A stretch of DNA of 64,000 bases. It comes from Marinomonas pontica. Lineage in GTDB: Bacteria > Pseudomonadota > Gammaproteobacteria > Pseudomonadales > Marinomonadaceae. This document shows, one piece after another, positions 47,815-56,577 of this stretch (position 1 is its first letter; every line of letters begins with the position of its first letter). A program made the translations under genes and the position numbers. The notes under the pieces were generated by a model. It was given only the letters and a program-made list of their open reading frames with translations. It searched no databases and had not been told where the DNA came from. The DNA is taken from positions 1-64,000 of the forward strand of contig NZ_JAODTL010000046.1 of NCBI RefSeq assembly GCF_026191375.1, in the 5' to 3' direction.

Positions 47815-48061
47815 TTAGCAGCACTACCTTTCTAAAAAGACCATCTTCGCACTATCTGCTCAAAAACACTCACGAAAATCAAACACATTTATACACAGCT
47901 CAATCTTTTCTTTCTGAACAAAAAACCTCATTAATCACACTTATTCACACCTCAGCACTCCCCATCTAATCACTCACTAATCACACCCAAAGAACATTCA
48001 ACCAAGCCAATAGCGCAACCACCCCTAAGCTCTCACATACACACCACCACACCTAACACAA
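47815..48061 (+). other. G-poor, C/A-rich spacer (possible Rho-dependent terminator)
   Basis: About 245 bp without a gene. By eye count the + strand has only about 13 G, with C second to A. Transcripts running out of tRNA-Tyr would be C-rich and unstructured, the profile of a Rho loading (rut) region. No hairpin terminator is present after the tRNA. Confidence 0.45.
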
Positions 48062-48297
48062 ACGATAGACGATAGACGATAGACGATAGACGATAGACGA
48101 TAGACGATAGACGATAGACGATAGACGATAGACGATAGACGATAGACGATAGACGATAGACGATAGACGATAGACGATAGACGATAGACGATAGACGATA
48201 GACGATAGACGATAGACGATAGACGATAGACGATAGACGATAGACGATAGACGATAGACGATAGACGATAGACGATAGACGATAGACGATAGACGAT
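48062..48297. repeat. Tandem heptanucleotide repeat, 33.7 copies of ACGATAG
   Basis: 236 bp of uninterrupted, identical 7-bp units, with no base change in any copy. The unit is not a multiple of three, so all frames of the minus strand stay open as a repeating SIVYRLS heptapeptide; I do not consider those open frames genes. It lies between the G-poor spacer and the end of the minus-strand tRNA cluster. Confidence 0.97.
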
Positions 48298-48368
48298 TTT
48301 GAATCCATCCAAAGAAAGATCAATAACAAAACGGAAGATTTTTTAGATAAGGATAATTATGAGAAGAA

Positions 48369-48444
48369 TGGTGGGTCGTACTGGATTCGAACCAGTGACC
48401 AATTGATTAAAAGTCAACTGCTCTACCAACTGAGCTAACGACCC
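48369..48444 (-). tRNA. tRNA-Lys (TTT), copy 1
   Basis: Acceptor GGGTCGT with ACGACCC, anticodon loop CTTTTAA, T-loop TTCGAAT, CCA encoded. Sequence identical to the copy at 48663. Confidence 0.96.
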
Positions 48445-48474
48445 GCTCATAATTTTTTAAACTTGAATAACTAA

Positions 48475-48551
48475 TGGTCGGAGTAGAGAGATTCGAACTC
48501 CCGACATCCTGCTCCCAAAGCAGGCGCGCTACCAGACTGCGCTATACTCCG
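48475..48551 (-). tRNA. tRNA-Pro (TGG), copy 1
   Basis: Acceptor CGGAGTA with TACTCCG, anticodon loop TTTGGGA, CCA encoded. Differs from copy 2 by one compensated base pair in the T-stem (A-T here, G-C there, positions 48489 and 48499). Confidence 0.96.
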
Positions 48552-48553
48552 AT

Positions 48554-48629
48554 TGGCTCCTCGAACTGGACTCGAACCAGTGACCCAATGATTAACAGTC
48601 ATTTGCTCTACCAACTGAGCTATCGAGGA
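48554..48629 (-). tRNA. tRNA-Asn (GTT), copy 1
   Basis: Acceptor TCCTCGA with TCGAGGA, anticodon loop CTGTTAA, discriminator G, CCA encoded. Identical to the copy at 48934. Confidence 0.96.
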
Positions 48630-48662
48630 ATTAATCAGATTTGAATTCTGTATAGGGATAGT

Positions 48663-48738
48663 TGGTGGGTCGTACTGGATTCGAACCAGTGACCAATTGA
48701 TTAAAAGTCAACTGCTCTACCAACTGAGCTAACGACCC
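48663..48738 (-). tRNA. tRNA-Lys (TTT), copy 2
   Basis: Same sequence as the copy at 48369, with CCA encoded. Confidence 0.96.
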
Positions 48739-48751
48739 AACTATCAAGTAA

Positions 48752-48828
48752 TGGGGTGGACGATGGGGCTTGAACCCACGACCGCCGGAATCACAATCCG
48801 GAGCTCTACCAACTGAGCTACGCCCACC
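48752..48828 (-). tRNA. tRNA-His (GTG)
   Basis: Acceptor GTGGGCG with CGTCCAC, anticodon loop TTGTGAT, discriminator C and an encoded extra G at position -1, the identity element of tRNA-His. CCA encoded. Confidence 0.95.
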
Positions 48829-48854
48829 ATTACTAATGGTGATGATAAAATAAA

Positions 48855-48931
48855 TGGTCGGAGTAGAGGGATTCGAACCCCCGACATCCTGCTCCCAAAG
48901 CAGGCGCGCTACCAGACTGCGCTATACTCCG
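48855..48931 (-). tRNA. tRNA-Pro (TGG), copy 2
   Basis: As copy 1 but with a G-C pair in the T-stem at 48869 and 48879. CCA encoded. Confidence 0.96.
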
Positions 48932-48933
48932 AA

Positions 48934-49009
48934 TGGCTCCTCGAACTGGACTCGAACCAGTGACCCAATGATTAACAGTCATTTGCTCTACCAACTGAGC
49001 TATCGAGGA
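48934..49009 (-). tRNA. tRNA-Asn (GTT), copy 2
   Basis: Same sequence as the copy at 48554, with CCA encoded. Confidence 0.96.
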
Positions 49010-49049
49010 ACTAATATTTTATCTTGTCACAACAACCATCTTTAGAAGA

Positions 49050-49140
49050 TGGCGGAGGAGGAGAGATTCGAACTCTCGGTAGGCTATTAACCTACGCCAG
49101 TTTTCAAGACTGGTGCATTAAACCGCTCTGCCACCCCTCC
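49050..49140 (-). tRNA. tRNA-Ser (TGA)
   Basis: Class II tRNA with a long variable arm; acceptor GGAGGGG with CTCCTCC (one G-U), anticodon loop CTTGAAA, discriminator G, CCA encoded. First tRNA of the minus-strand cluster, 41 bp before tRNA-Asn copy 2. Confidence 0.95.
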
Positions 49141-49156
49141 GTTGCGAGCGAGGTGT

Positions 49157-49184
49157 ATAATACTGATTTGAAATTTCAGTGCAA
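49157..49184 (-). promoter_or_regulatory. Promoter of the minus-strand tRNA cluster
   Basis: On the minus strand TTGCAC and TATTAT with a 16-bp spacer, then 16 bases (ACACCTCGCTCGCAAC) to the start of tRNA-Ser. May drive tRNA-Ser alone or the whole eight-tRNA run; no terminator separates them. Confidence 0.6.
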
Positions 49185-49202
49185 CCTCTTTTTTAAAAAA
49201 GT

Positions 49203-50266
49203 TTAACTTTTTTCACTCACATAGCCCTGATCAGCCGAAGAACGGATCCAAACATTAGAATACCAGTAATAATGTTTGCCCGAATTGTCCGGCATAGTGC
49301 AGTTAATACGCCCTCGCCCCACACCAAACGGCTTATTCGCTGTAGCGACCACTTCTGTCTTAGATACCCAATTCAGCGATGCCTTGCCTTGCCCTGCTAC
49401 ATAACAGGCCATGTCCTTAAGGCGATACTTACCTTCTTTAAACGTTAATCGAATCGACACAGGCTGATCGGTCGCGAAGTCCCCCCAGTTTCTTCTGAAA
49501 ACAAAGGCATCGGCTTAGCATTAAGCTTGGTCTTTAGTGTCGATAATGTTGCATAGGCTCCTGATGCTGGAAAACGTGGCAAGTTTTCAAAATCAGATTC
49601 GGCGCTCACCACACCAGACTGCTGGCCAAATGCCATGATGCCTCGATCTTTCATCATATCTCGAATCTGGCGGTTAGATTCACCATAAGGATACGCCAAC
49701 ATTTTAGGAGAGTGTCCTAAATGCTTATTCAGTAACTGCTCAACCGTATCTACCTCATGGGTCATCCGAGCTAGCCAGTCTTGATCGGTTTCGCCTTTTT
49801 CTTTGCGCAACATATAAGGGTGTCGAATTGTGTGATTCGCAAACACGCCTCCAGACGCTTCCATTTCCTTCATCTGCTCCCATGTTAAAAAACTACGGCT
49901 CTGACGTTCCACTGGTTCGGTATTAATGAACACAGTAAAAGGAAAATTTCTTTCCTTCATGATCGGGAAGCCGGCTTGATAAATGCTGCGGTAAGCGTCA
50001 TCAAACGAAATAGCAACCGCTTTTTCTGGCAGCGGCTTATGGGCTTTCAAATCATCCAACGCAGATCGCAAGTCTACCACTTGGAAACCTGCGTTTTTTA
50101 GGTAGTCCATATGTTCCGTAAACTGCTCTGGCGTTACCGATGTAGACTTAGGAGAGCTGGCGCTAACGTGATGGTATTGAAGAACAGGCAAATAATCCTG
50201 AGCCTGAACCGCCATACTTACGCCAAGTGCACCGAGTACGATGCCGCAATACCGCTTTGACAACAT
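49203..50266 (-). pseudogene. Secreted polysaccharide deacetylase, one frameshift
   Basis: NodB-type carbohydrate de-N-acetylase. Start ATG 50266 (AAAGGAAA upstream) with a signal peptide ending AVQA. Metal and catalytic motifs: ISFDDAYRS (NodB motif 1), FANHTIRHPYM (motif 2, His pair), and LAYPYGESN (motif 3). The frame breaks near 49484 at GGGGGG; the last ~90 residues (WGDFATDQP, then KYRLKDMACYV onward) are in another frame and form a C-terminal domain with two cysteines. One extra base restores a protein of about 355 residues. The only gene between the tRNAs and kbl; the target glycan is unknown. Confidence 0.86.
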
Positions 50267-50470
50267 GTCTTTTCCTTTTTGCTTAATATTTGCGCTCATT
50301 CTACGGACGAACTGAGCCCATGACCAGCGCAGCACGAAAGTGGCCCATAACTGTTATGGCCATTTTGCTATGTCACTGCATCTACTCATATTGACAACGC
50401 CCTCCTACACTCAAGGCATACAAGACAGACCGCACCATTGGCATGTCACACTCCACAAGAGGAAACAAAC

Positions 50471-51682
50471 ATGAGTAAATCCGCTTTTTACCAAAACTTG
50501 GATAACCAACTCCAGACACTAAAAGAAGAAGGCCTCTATAAAGAAGAGCGCCCGCTTATCACACCACAGGCCAGCCAAATAACCACCGCCGACAAAACCC
50601 CGCTCATCAATCTGTGCGCAAACAACTACCTAGGCCTTGCCAATGACAAAAATGTCACCCTAGCAGCTCACCAAGCGTTAGATGACTACGGTTATGGCAT
50701 GGCGTCTGTGCGCTTTATTTGTGGCACTCAAAGCATCCATACCCAATTAGAGAAAAGCCTCAGTGACTTCCTGAAAATGGAAGACACCATTTTGTACTCC
50801 TCCTGCTTTGATGCAAATGGAGGCTTGTTTGAAACCTTATTAAACAGCGACGACGCCATCATCAGTGACGCACTCAACCACGCCAGCATTATCGACGGTA
50901 TTCGTTTATGTAAAGCGAAGCGTTATCGTTACGCGAATAATGACATGACGGAATTAGAGGCAAACCTCCAACAAGCCGATAAAGACGGTGCCAAAACCAA
51001 GCTAATAGTCACTGACGGCGTTTTCTCTATGGATGGCATCATTGCCGACCTACAATCCATCTGTGATCTTGCAGACAAATACGATGCCTTAGTCATGGTT
51101 GACGATTCTCACGCAGTGGGCTTTCTAGGAGAAAATGGCCGTGGCAGCCATGAATACTGCGATGTCCTAGGTCGTATCGATATCATCACAGGCACATTAG
51201 GCAAAGCCCTGGGCGGTGCGTCTGGCGGCTACACAAGCGCGTCAAAAAACATCGTCGACTGGTTACGCCAACGCTCACGCCCTTATTTGTTTTCCAACTC
51301 ATTGGCACCGGTCATTACTGCCACCAGCCTAAGCATTCTAGAATCGATAAAAACAGGCGCTGAGGCTCGCCAAAAACTCAAAGCCAACAGCCAATATTTT
51401 CGCACTCAAATGAACGAATTGGGCTTTCACCTTGTTCCTGGCGACCACCCCATCATTCCCGTTATTTTAGGGGATGCAAAACTCGCACAAGAGATGGCAA
51501 ATGCGCTATATAAAGAAGGCATCTTTGTCACAGGATTTGCTTACCCCGTTGTACCAATGGGCAAAGCCAGAATTCGCACACAAATGTCTGCCGCACTCAC
51601 AATGGAACAACTCGACCAGGCCATCGTTGCTTTTGCGAAAATAGGTCGAGAAATGGGAATTATTGAAGGAAACCAACCATGA
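50471..51682 (+). CDS. kbl: 2-amino-3-ketobutyrate CoA ligase
   Basis: PLP enzyme that splits 2-amino-3-ketobutyrate with CoA to glycine and acetyl-CoA, the second step of threonine breakdown. 403 aa from the ATG at 50471 (AGAGGA upstream; the ATG at 50438 adds unmatched residues). Motifs: [33 protein letters not shown] and the PLP lysine in [13 protein letters not shown]. Its stop overlaps the tdh start by 4 bases (ATGA), so the two are translationally coupled. Confidence 0.97.
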   Translation: MSKSAFYQNLDNQLQTLKEEGLYKEERPLITPQASQITTADKTPLINLCANNYLGLANDKNVTLAAHQALDDYGYGMASVRFICGTQSIHTQLEKSLSDFLKMEDTILYSSCFDANGGLFETLLNSDDAIISDALNHASIIDGIRLCKAKRYRYANNDMTELEANLQQADKDGAKTKLIVTDGVFSMDGIIADLQSICDLADKYDALVMVDDSHAVGFLGENGRGSHEYCDVLGRIDIITGTLGKALGGASGGYTSASKNIVDWLRQRSRPYLFSNSLAPVITATSLSILESIKTGAEARQKLKANSQYFRTQMNELGFHLVPGDHPIIPVILGDAKLAQEMANALYKEGIFVTGFAYPVVPMGKARIRTQMSAALTMEQLDQAIVAFAKIGREMGIIEGNQP

Positions 51683-52704
51683 AAACACTGGCAAAGCTTC
51701 ACGCCGAAAAAGGCATTTGGATGACCGACGTTCCACCACCAGAATGTGGACACAACGACGTTGTCATTAAGATCCGCAAAACCGCCATTTGCGGTACCGA
51801 CATGCACATCTACCAATGGGACGATTGGGCACAGAACACCATTCCCGTGCCCATGACAATTGGCCATGAGTTCGTAGGTGAAATCACCGAAATCGGCCCA
51901 GAAGTCTCTGGTTTCAAGATTGGCGATCGAGTGTCCGGAGAAGGGCACATTACCTGTGGCCACTGTCGAAACTGTCGTGCTGGCCGCCGCCACCTATGTC
52001 GCAAGACACTGGGCGTCGGCGTCAACCGCACGGGCGCTTTTGCAGAATATCTGGTCATTCCCGCCAGCAACGCGTTTAAAATCCCAAACAACATCAGCGA
52101 TGACATGGCTGCCATCTTCGACCCATTTGGCAACGCCACTCATACCGCGCTGTCTTTCGACTTAATCGGTGAAGATGTTCTCATCACTGGCGCTGGCCCT
52201 ATTGGTGCCATGGCCGCCGCCATTGCGAAACACGTCGGTGCTCGCAATGTGGTGATTACCGATGTTAATGAATTCCGCCTAGATCTGGCAAAGAAAATGG
52301 GCGCAACTCGTACCGTCAACGTGGCAAAAGAATCATTAAAAGACGTGATGAAAGAACTCGGTATGACCGAAGGCTTTGACGTGGGATTAGAAATGTCAGG
52401 CAATGACATGGCGTTTCGCTCCATGCTGGATTGCATGAACCACGGTGGCAAAATTGCCATGCTCGGCATTCCTGGCAAAGACACCCTAATTGACTGGAAC
52501 CAAGTCATTTTCAAAGGCCTAATAATCAAAGGCATTTATGGGCGAGAGATGTACGAAACCTGGTACAAGATGGTCGCTATGCTGCAATCGGGCTTAGACA
52601 TCAGCCCCATCATTACCCATCGTTTCAACATAGACGATTTCCAACAAGGCTTCGACACCATGGGCTCTGGCCAATCGGGCAAAGTCATACTCGACTGGAA
52701 CTAA
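51679..52704 (+). CDS. tdh: L-threonine 3-dehydrogenase
   Basis: Zinc-dependent dehydrogenase oxidising threonine to 2-amino-3-ketobutyrate with NAD+. 341 aa, the same as E. coli. Catalytic zinc ligands are in [13 protein letters not shown] and GHEFVGE; the four structural-zinc cysteines are in [15 protein letters not shown]; the NAD fold is [12 protein letters not shown]. Cotranscribed with kbl, giving a complete threonine-to-glycine route alongside the synthetic hom-thrC genes in this window. Confidence 0.97.
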   Translation: MKTLAKLHAEKGIWMTDVPPPECGHNDVVIKIRKTAICGTDMHIYQWDDWAQNTIPVPMTIGHEFVGEITEIGPEVSGFKIGDRVSGEGHITCGHCRNCRAGRRHLCRKTLGVGVNRTGAFAEYLVIPASNAFKIPNNISDDMAAIFDPFGNATHTALSFDLIGEDVLITGAGPIGAMAAAIAKHVGARNVVITDVNEFRLDLAKKMGATRTVNVAKESLKDVMKELGMTEGFDVGLEMSGNDMAFRSMLDCMNHGGKIAMLGIPGKDTLIDWNQVIFKGLIIKGIYGREMYETWYKMVAMLQSGLDISPIITHRFNIDDFQQGFDTMGSGQSGKVILDWN

Positions 52705-52781
52705 ATAAATCGACCTAAGTTATTGCGTCTAGAAGATGATCGCGTTAGCGTAATTCTTTTAGACGCAAACCGAGTAACGAC

Positions 52782-53587
52782 ATGTTAGACATTGGCACTC
52801 AAACACACCCCCTACCCCATCAGGATGCGCTCTATATTCTGCTCCACCGCAATCAAGTCTTAATAGAGTCAGACAACCAGTTTCTCATTCCCTTTACCCA
52901 TTTTCAGCCTAACGCCAAAATGAGCGCGATTTATTGTGGTCAATGGCATGGGCAAGATATTTTCGTCTGTCGCTTTGAATCTATTCCAAAGGGCTTTACA
53001 GAAATTGGCCTAAGAGATCTATTGTTCCTACAAGATGAAAGCCACTACCTGCTTTTAAGCCGTGCTCATCAGTTATCAACCTGGGACAGAGACCATCAAT
53101 TCTGCGGGCGCTGCGGCACCGCTATGCCAGACAAACACGCCAAAGAACACGCCAAAATGTGCGTCTCGTGTAACCTAAGACATTACCCTCGCATTTCCCC
53201 CTGCATCATAGTGTCAATTCGAAAAGGCAACCAAATCCTGCTTGCCCGTGGGCCTCAAGCACCAAAAGACCGCTTTAGTAACATCGCAGGGTTTGTTGAA
53301 GCAGGCGAAACATTAGAACAAGCTGTGGCTCGTGAAGTGAAAGAAGAAGTTGGCCTAGACGTCACCAATATTCGCTATGTCGACAGCCAGCCTTGGTCTT
53401 TTCCTCATCAACTCATGGTCGGATTTTATGCGGACTACCAAAGCGGAGAGATTACACCTGCGCCTGGGAAATTGAAGAAGCCCATTGGTATCACATAGAC
53501 GACCTACCCAATATACCGAATAACGCAACCATTTCGGGGCAACTGATCTTGCGCCATATCGCGCACATTAAAAGCCTCGCCGTTTAA
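52782..53587 (+). pseudogene. nudC: NADH pyrophosphatase NudC, one frameshift
   Basis: Hydrolyses NAD(H) to NMN and AMP and removes NAD caps from RNA. An N-terminal domain, a four-cysteine zinc ribbon (FCGRCGT and CVSC), then a Nudix domain with GFVEAGETLEQAVAREVKEE and the NudC hallmark SQPWSFPHQLM. The frame breaks near 53463: a missing T after GCGCC turns APWEIEEAHW into non-family residues and an early stop, while the proper C-terminus (WYHIDDLPNIP to KSLAV) sits in another frame to 53587. Likely intact in the cell. Confidence 0.9.
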
Positions 53588-53594
53588 TCTTGGT

Positions 53595-53640
53595 GGCAAA
53601 TACAAGTAAGTAACCCCTTATTGGTATTTGCCATTTTCTT
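53595..53640 (+). terminator. Possible terminator of nudC
   Basis: GGCAAATAC pairs with GTATTTGCC but with a 20-base loop, followed by ATTTTCTT. Weaker than the other hairpins in the window. Confidence 0.4.
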
Positions 53641-53696
53641 GTCATATTCCAACGTTACTGTAAACGCTCATATTTTATTCCTTTGGAGACACCTTC

Positions 53697-55373
53697 ATGC
53701 GTTTACCTGTTGCCTTACCCTTGTGCGCCACCCTTGCCTTATTGGGCGGTTGTACAACGACCAATACCGACTCAACTTCCGCCACGTCTGCGATCGAATT
53801 ACGTTTCTTAGGTCGTTATGAATCGGGTGTTTTTGATGGAAGCGCAGCGGAGATTGTGGCGTACGACGCAACGACGCATGAGACATTTGTGGTAAACGCA
53901 AACTCAGGGAAAGTCGACGTGCTTTCAATGAAAAACCCAATGTCACCAACCAAAATCAAAACACTCGACGTCAGCCAAGACGTTGCCAAGCTGATGGGCA
54001 TCACATTGGGTGCAGCCAACAGTGTCAGTGTTCACAACGGCATGATGGCGGTCGCCATTGAAGCCAAGCCAAAGCAAGATATGGGTTACGTTGCGTTTTA
54101 TAAAATAGAAGACCATACGTTCATCACCGCCGTCAAAGTGGGCGCACTGCCAGACATGGTTACGTTTTCTCACGACGGAAAACACGTTGTGGTTGCCAAC
54201 GAAGGCGAACCAAACGATGCCTACACCATTGACCCAGAAGGCAGTGTGAGCATCATTTCCATCTCAAGCGACCTTTCAACATTGAGCCAAAAGGACGTCA
54301 CCGAGGTGTCTTTCCGTGATTTCAATAACGGCGGTTCTCGCGCTGCAGAACGTCCAGCGGGGTTGCGCATTTTTGGCCCTAACGCCACCGTTGCTCAAGA
54401 CTTAGAGCCAGAATACATCACAGTATCTAAAGACAATCGTTACGCTTTTGTCTCGCTACAAGAAAACAACGGCATTGCCAAAATCGACCTTGCGAAAAAG
54501 TCCATCGAAACAATTTGGGCATTAGGCGCAAAAGATTACAACCAGCCAGGCAACGAACTTGATATCAGCGACAAGGATAAAACCATCCAATTGCAAAATT
54601 GGCCAGTTCTGGGTTTGTACATGCCTGACAGTATTGCGTCTTACATGGTCTCAGGCAAAACCTACATCGTCACGGCCAACGAAGGCGACTCCAGAGATTA
54701 CAAAGGGTTTAGCGAAGAACTCCGTGTGAAAGATCTTGCCGAATCGAACAGTCACCTTACGCTGACGAGTCCACTCAACCACAGCATTGAAGGTCAGTTA
54801 GAAGACGACAACAACCTAGGCCGCATGAAAATCACCAGCACGTTAGGTGCCGACCATTGCGAGCTGGTCAAAGGCACACCGACCAACTGCACCTTTACAA
54901 CCTTGTACGGTTACGGAGCGCGTTCATTCTCCATTTGGAGCGGCGAAAATGGCAAACAAGTTTTCGACAGCGGCAGTGATTTTGAACGCATTACCGCCGA
55001 GCAATTAGGCGAAAATGGGTTTAATGCATCCAACGACTCTAACAAAGCCGATGGACGCAGCGATGACAAAGGGCCTGAGCCAGAAGCATTAACACTGGGT
55101 CAAATTGATGGCCGCACTTATGCTTTCATTGGTTTAGAGCGCGTGGGTGGCATCATGGTGTACGACATTACCACGCCAGAAAAAGCGCAATTCATTCAGT
55201 ATCTAACCAGCCGTGATTTTGCGGCTGATGTTAAAACATCGGCAGCAGGCGATTTGGGGCCAGAAGGCATGAGTTTTGTTTCAAAAGAAGACAGCCCAAC
55301 TGGCCAAGCACTATTGATTGTGGGTAACGAAGTAAGCGGAACCACCTCTGTTTATGGCATTTCACCACGCTAA
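53697..55373 (+). CDS. Choice-of-anchor I family lipoprotein (beta-propeller)
   Basis: 558-aa lipoprotein: signal peptide with lipobox LLGGC (residues 15-19), then a repeat-built extracellular domain of the choice-of-anchor I family, often described as similar to alkaline phosphatase or mesenchyme-specific glycoprotein. Visible repeats: FVVNANSGKVDVL, HVVVANEGEPNDAY, YIVTANEGDSRDY and AFIGLERVGGIMVYD, each a strand-turn of a propeller with acidic loops that may bind calcium. Cys are few. No enzyme motif can be named. Terminated by a strong hairpin. Confidence 0.82.
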   Translation: MRLPVALPLCATLALLGGCTTTNTDSTSATSAIELRFLGRYESGVFDGSAAEIVAYDATTHETFVVNANSGKVDVLSMKNPMSPTKIKTLDVSQDVAKLMGITLGAANSVSVHNGMMAVAIEAKPKQDMGYVAFYKIEDHTFITAVKVGALPDMVTFSHDGKHVVVANEGEPNDAYTIDPEGSVSIISISSDLSTLSQKDVTEVSFRDFNNGGSRAAERPAGLRIFGPNATVAQDLEPEYITVSKDNRYAFVSLQENNGIAKIDLAKKSIETIWALGAKDYNQPGNELDISDKDKTIQLQNWPVLGLYMPDSIASYMVSGKTYIVTANEGDSRDYKGFSEELRVKDLAESNSHLTLTSPLNHSIEGQLEDDNNLGRMKITSTLGADHCELVKGTPTNCTFTTLYGYGARSFSIWSGENGKQVFDSGSDFERITAEQLGENGFNASNDSNKADGRSDDKGPEPEALTLGQIDGRTYAFIGLERVGGIMVYDITTPEKAQFIQYLTSRDFAADVKTSAAGDLGPEGMSFVSKEDSPTGQALLIVGNEVSGTTSVYGISPR

Positions 55374-55397
55374 TAAATTAGCCACCTAAGCGACCAT

Positions 55398-55425
55398 CAG
55401 CCCCCTCTTTTTGGGGGCTTTTTTG
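55398..55425 (+). terminator. Terminator of the choice-of-anchor lipoprotein
   Basis: AGCCCCC pairs with GGGGGCT around TCTTTTT, followed by six T. Confidence 0.85.
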
Positions 55426-55462
55426 TGCCTGATCATGGGCAAGATTACTCTGGGGTTTCCCA

Positions 55463-56425
55463 ATGACTTTCTCTATACTAGCCGCCCCTTTAACACTGTT
55501 TAATGAGAGTGATGTGGACGATTTACTGCATTCAATAGAACAAAAAGTAAAACCATTAATCGGTTTAGGCAAAGTCGCAGATTACATACCCGCGTTGGCC
55601 AATGTCGACCCCAATCAATTTGGCATTGCCATTTACAGCAATGATGGCCAGCTCTATCACGCAGGCCAAGCGCATACTGACTTCTCTATCCAGAGTATTT
55701 CCAAGGTATTCAGTCTCACTTTAGCCATCAAACATTATGGCGAGGACATGTGGAAACGCGTTGGACGCGAACCTTCTGGCAACCCATTCAATTCACTCGT
55801 GCAGCTTGAATACGAATCAGGTGTGCCTCGCAACCCCTTCATCAATGCGGGCGCTCTGGTGATCAGTGATATGAATCAATCACGTTTTGCCTCGCCCCAT
55901 TACGCCATGCGCGAGTTTATCCGTCGTTTAGCCGATAACCCTCTTTTGAACTCAGACAAAATCGTTGCCCACTCAGAATACGAGTTCCGCGCTCGCAATG
56001 CCTCCATGGCGTATCTGATGAAAGCCTTTGGTAATTTTGAAAACGACGTAGAACAAGTGCTACACAGTTACTTCGACAACTGTGCCATGCGCATGAATTG
56101 CGTGGACCTCGCCAAAGCGTTCAGCTTCTTGGCCAACAAGGGGTATTCGCAGCTCAGCGGTGAACAAGTGCTTAGCCCACGCGAAACGACGCAAGTGAAT
56201 GGATTACTTGCCACCAGCGGCCTTTACGACGAAGCTGGCAACTTTGCTTACCGTGTCGGCTTACCGGGAAAAAGCGGCGTTGGCGGCGGCATTATTGCCA
56301 TCGTCCCCAATCGCTTTTCCGTTTGCGTCTGGTCACCAGAACTCAACAAATCTGGCAACTCATTAGCGGGCATGGCAGCCCTTGAGGCACTGTCCGAAAG
56401 CATCGGCTGGTCCGTGTTTGGCTAG
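55463..56425 (+). CDS. glsA: Glutaminase
   Basis: Converts glutamine to glutamate and ammonia. 320 aa of the beta-lactamase-like glutaminase family. Catalytic Ser-Lys in [11 protein letters not shown] (about residues 72-82), tyrosine region and [12 protein letters not shown], then NPFINAGAL and GKSGVGGGI, all typical. The start at 55463 follows a T-rich stretch; the RBS is GGGGTTT, weak. Monocistronic, ended by the terminator at 56467. Confidence 0.95.
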   Translation: MTFSILAAPLTLFNESDVDDLLHSIEQKVKPLIGLGKVADYIPALANVDPNQFGIAIYSNDGQLYHAGQAHTDFSIQSISKVFSLTLAIKHYGEDMWKRVGREPSGNPFNSLVQLEYESGVPRNPFINAGALVISDMNQSRFASPHYAMREFIRRLADNPLLNSDKIVAHSEYEFRARNASMAYLMKAFGNFENDVEQVLHSYFDNCAMRMNCVDLAKAFSFLANKGYSQLSGEQVLSPRETTQVNGLLATSGLYDEAGNFAYRVGLPGKSGVGGGIIAIVPNRFSVCVWSPELNKSGNSLAGMAALEALSESIGWSVFG

Positions 56426-56466
56426 GCTTTCTTAAACCAGAAGCAAAAAGACAACAACCAAAAACA

Positions 56467-56496
56467 GAAAAGGGCTTCACGAGAAGCCCTTTTTTA
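56467..56496 (+). terminator. Terminator of glsA
   Basis: AAAGGGCTTC pairs with GAAGCCCTTT around ACGA, followed by more T. It may also serve the convergent ppnN gene. Confidence 0.85.
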
Positions 56497-56577
56497 GTAT
56501 CACTGTATTAACAAAGCATTGGTGAGCGTAGTCACCACCTAGCTAGAGATGGCGTCACGAGCGCAGTAGCCATCCAG

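Noticed and set aside
48062-48297. CRISPR array
   Set aside because: The unit is 7 bp with no spacers, and no cas gene is in the window.
48025-48329. Two minus-strand open frames of about 95 residues covering the heptamer array
   Set aside because: They exist only because a 7-bp unit lacking a stop in any frame stays open. There is no RBS and the product is a bare repeat.
49203-49460. A separate small gene downstream of the deacetylase
   Set aside because: It continues the deacetylase in another frame and has no start signals of its own.
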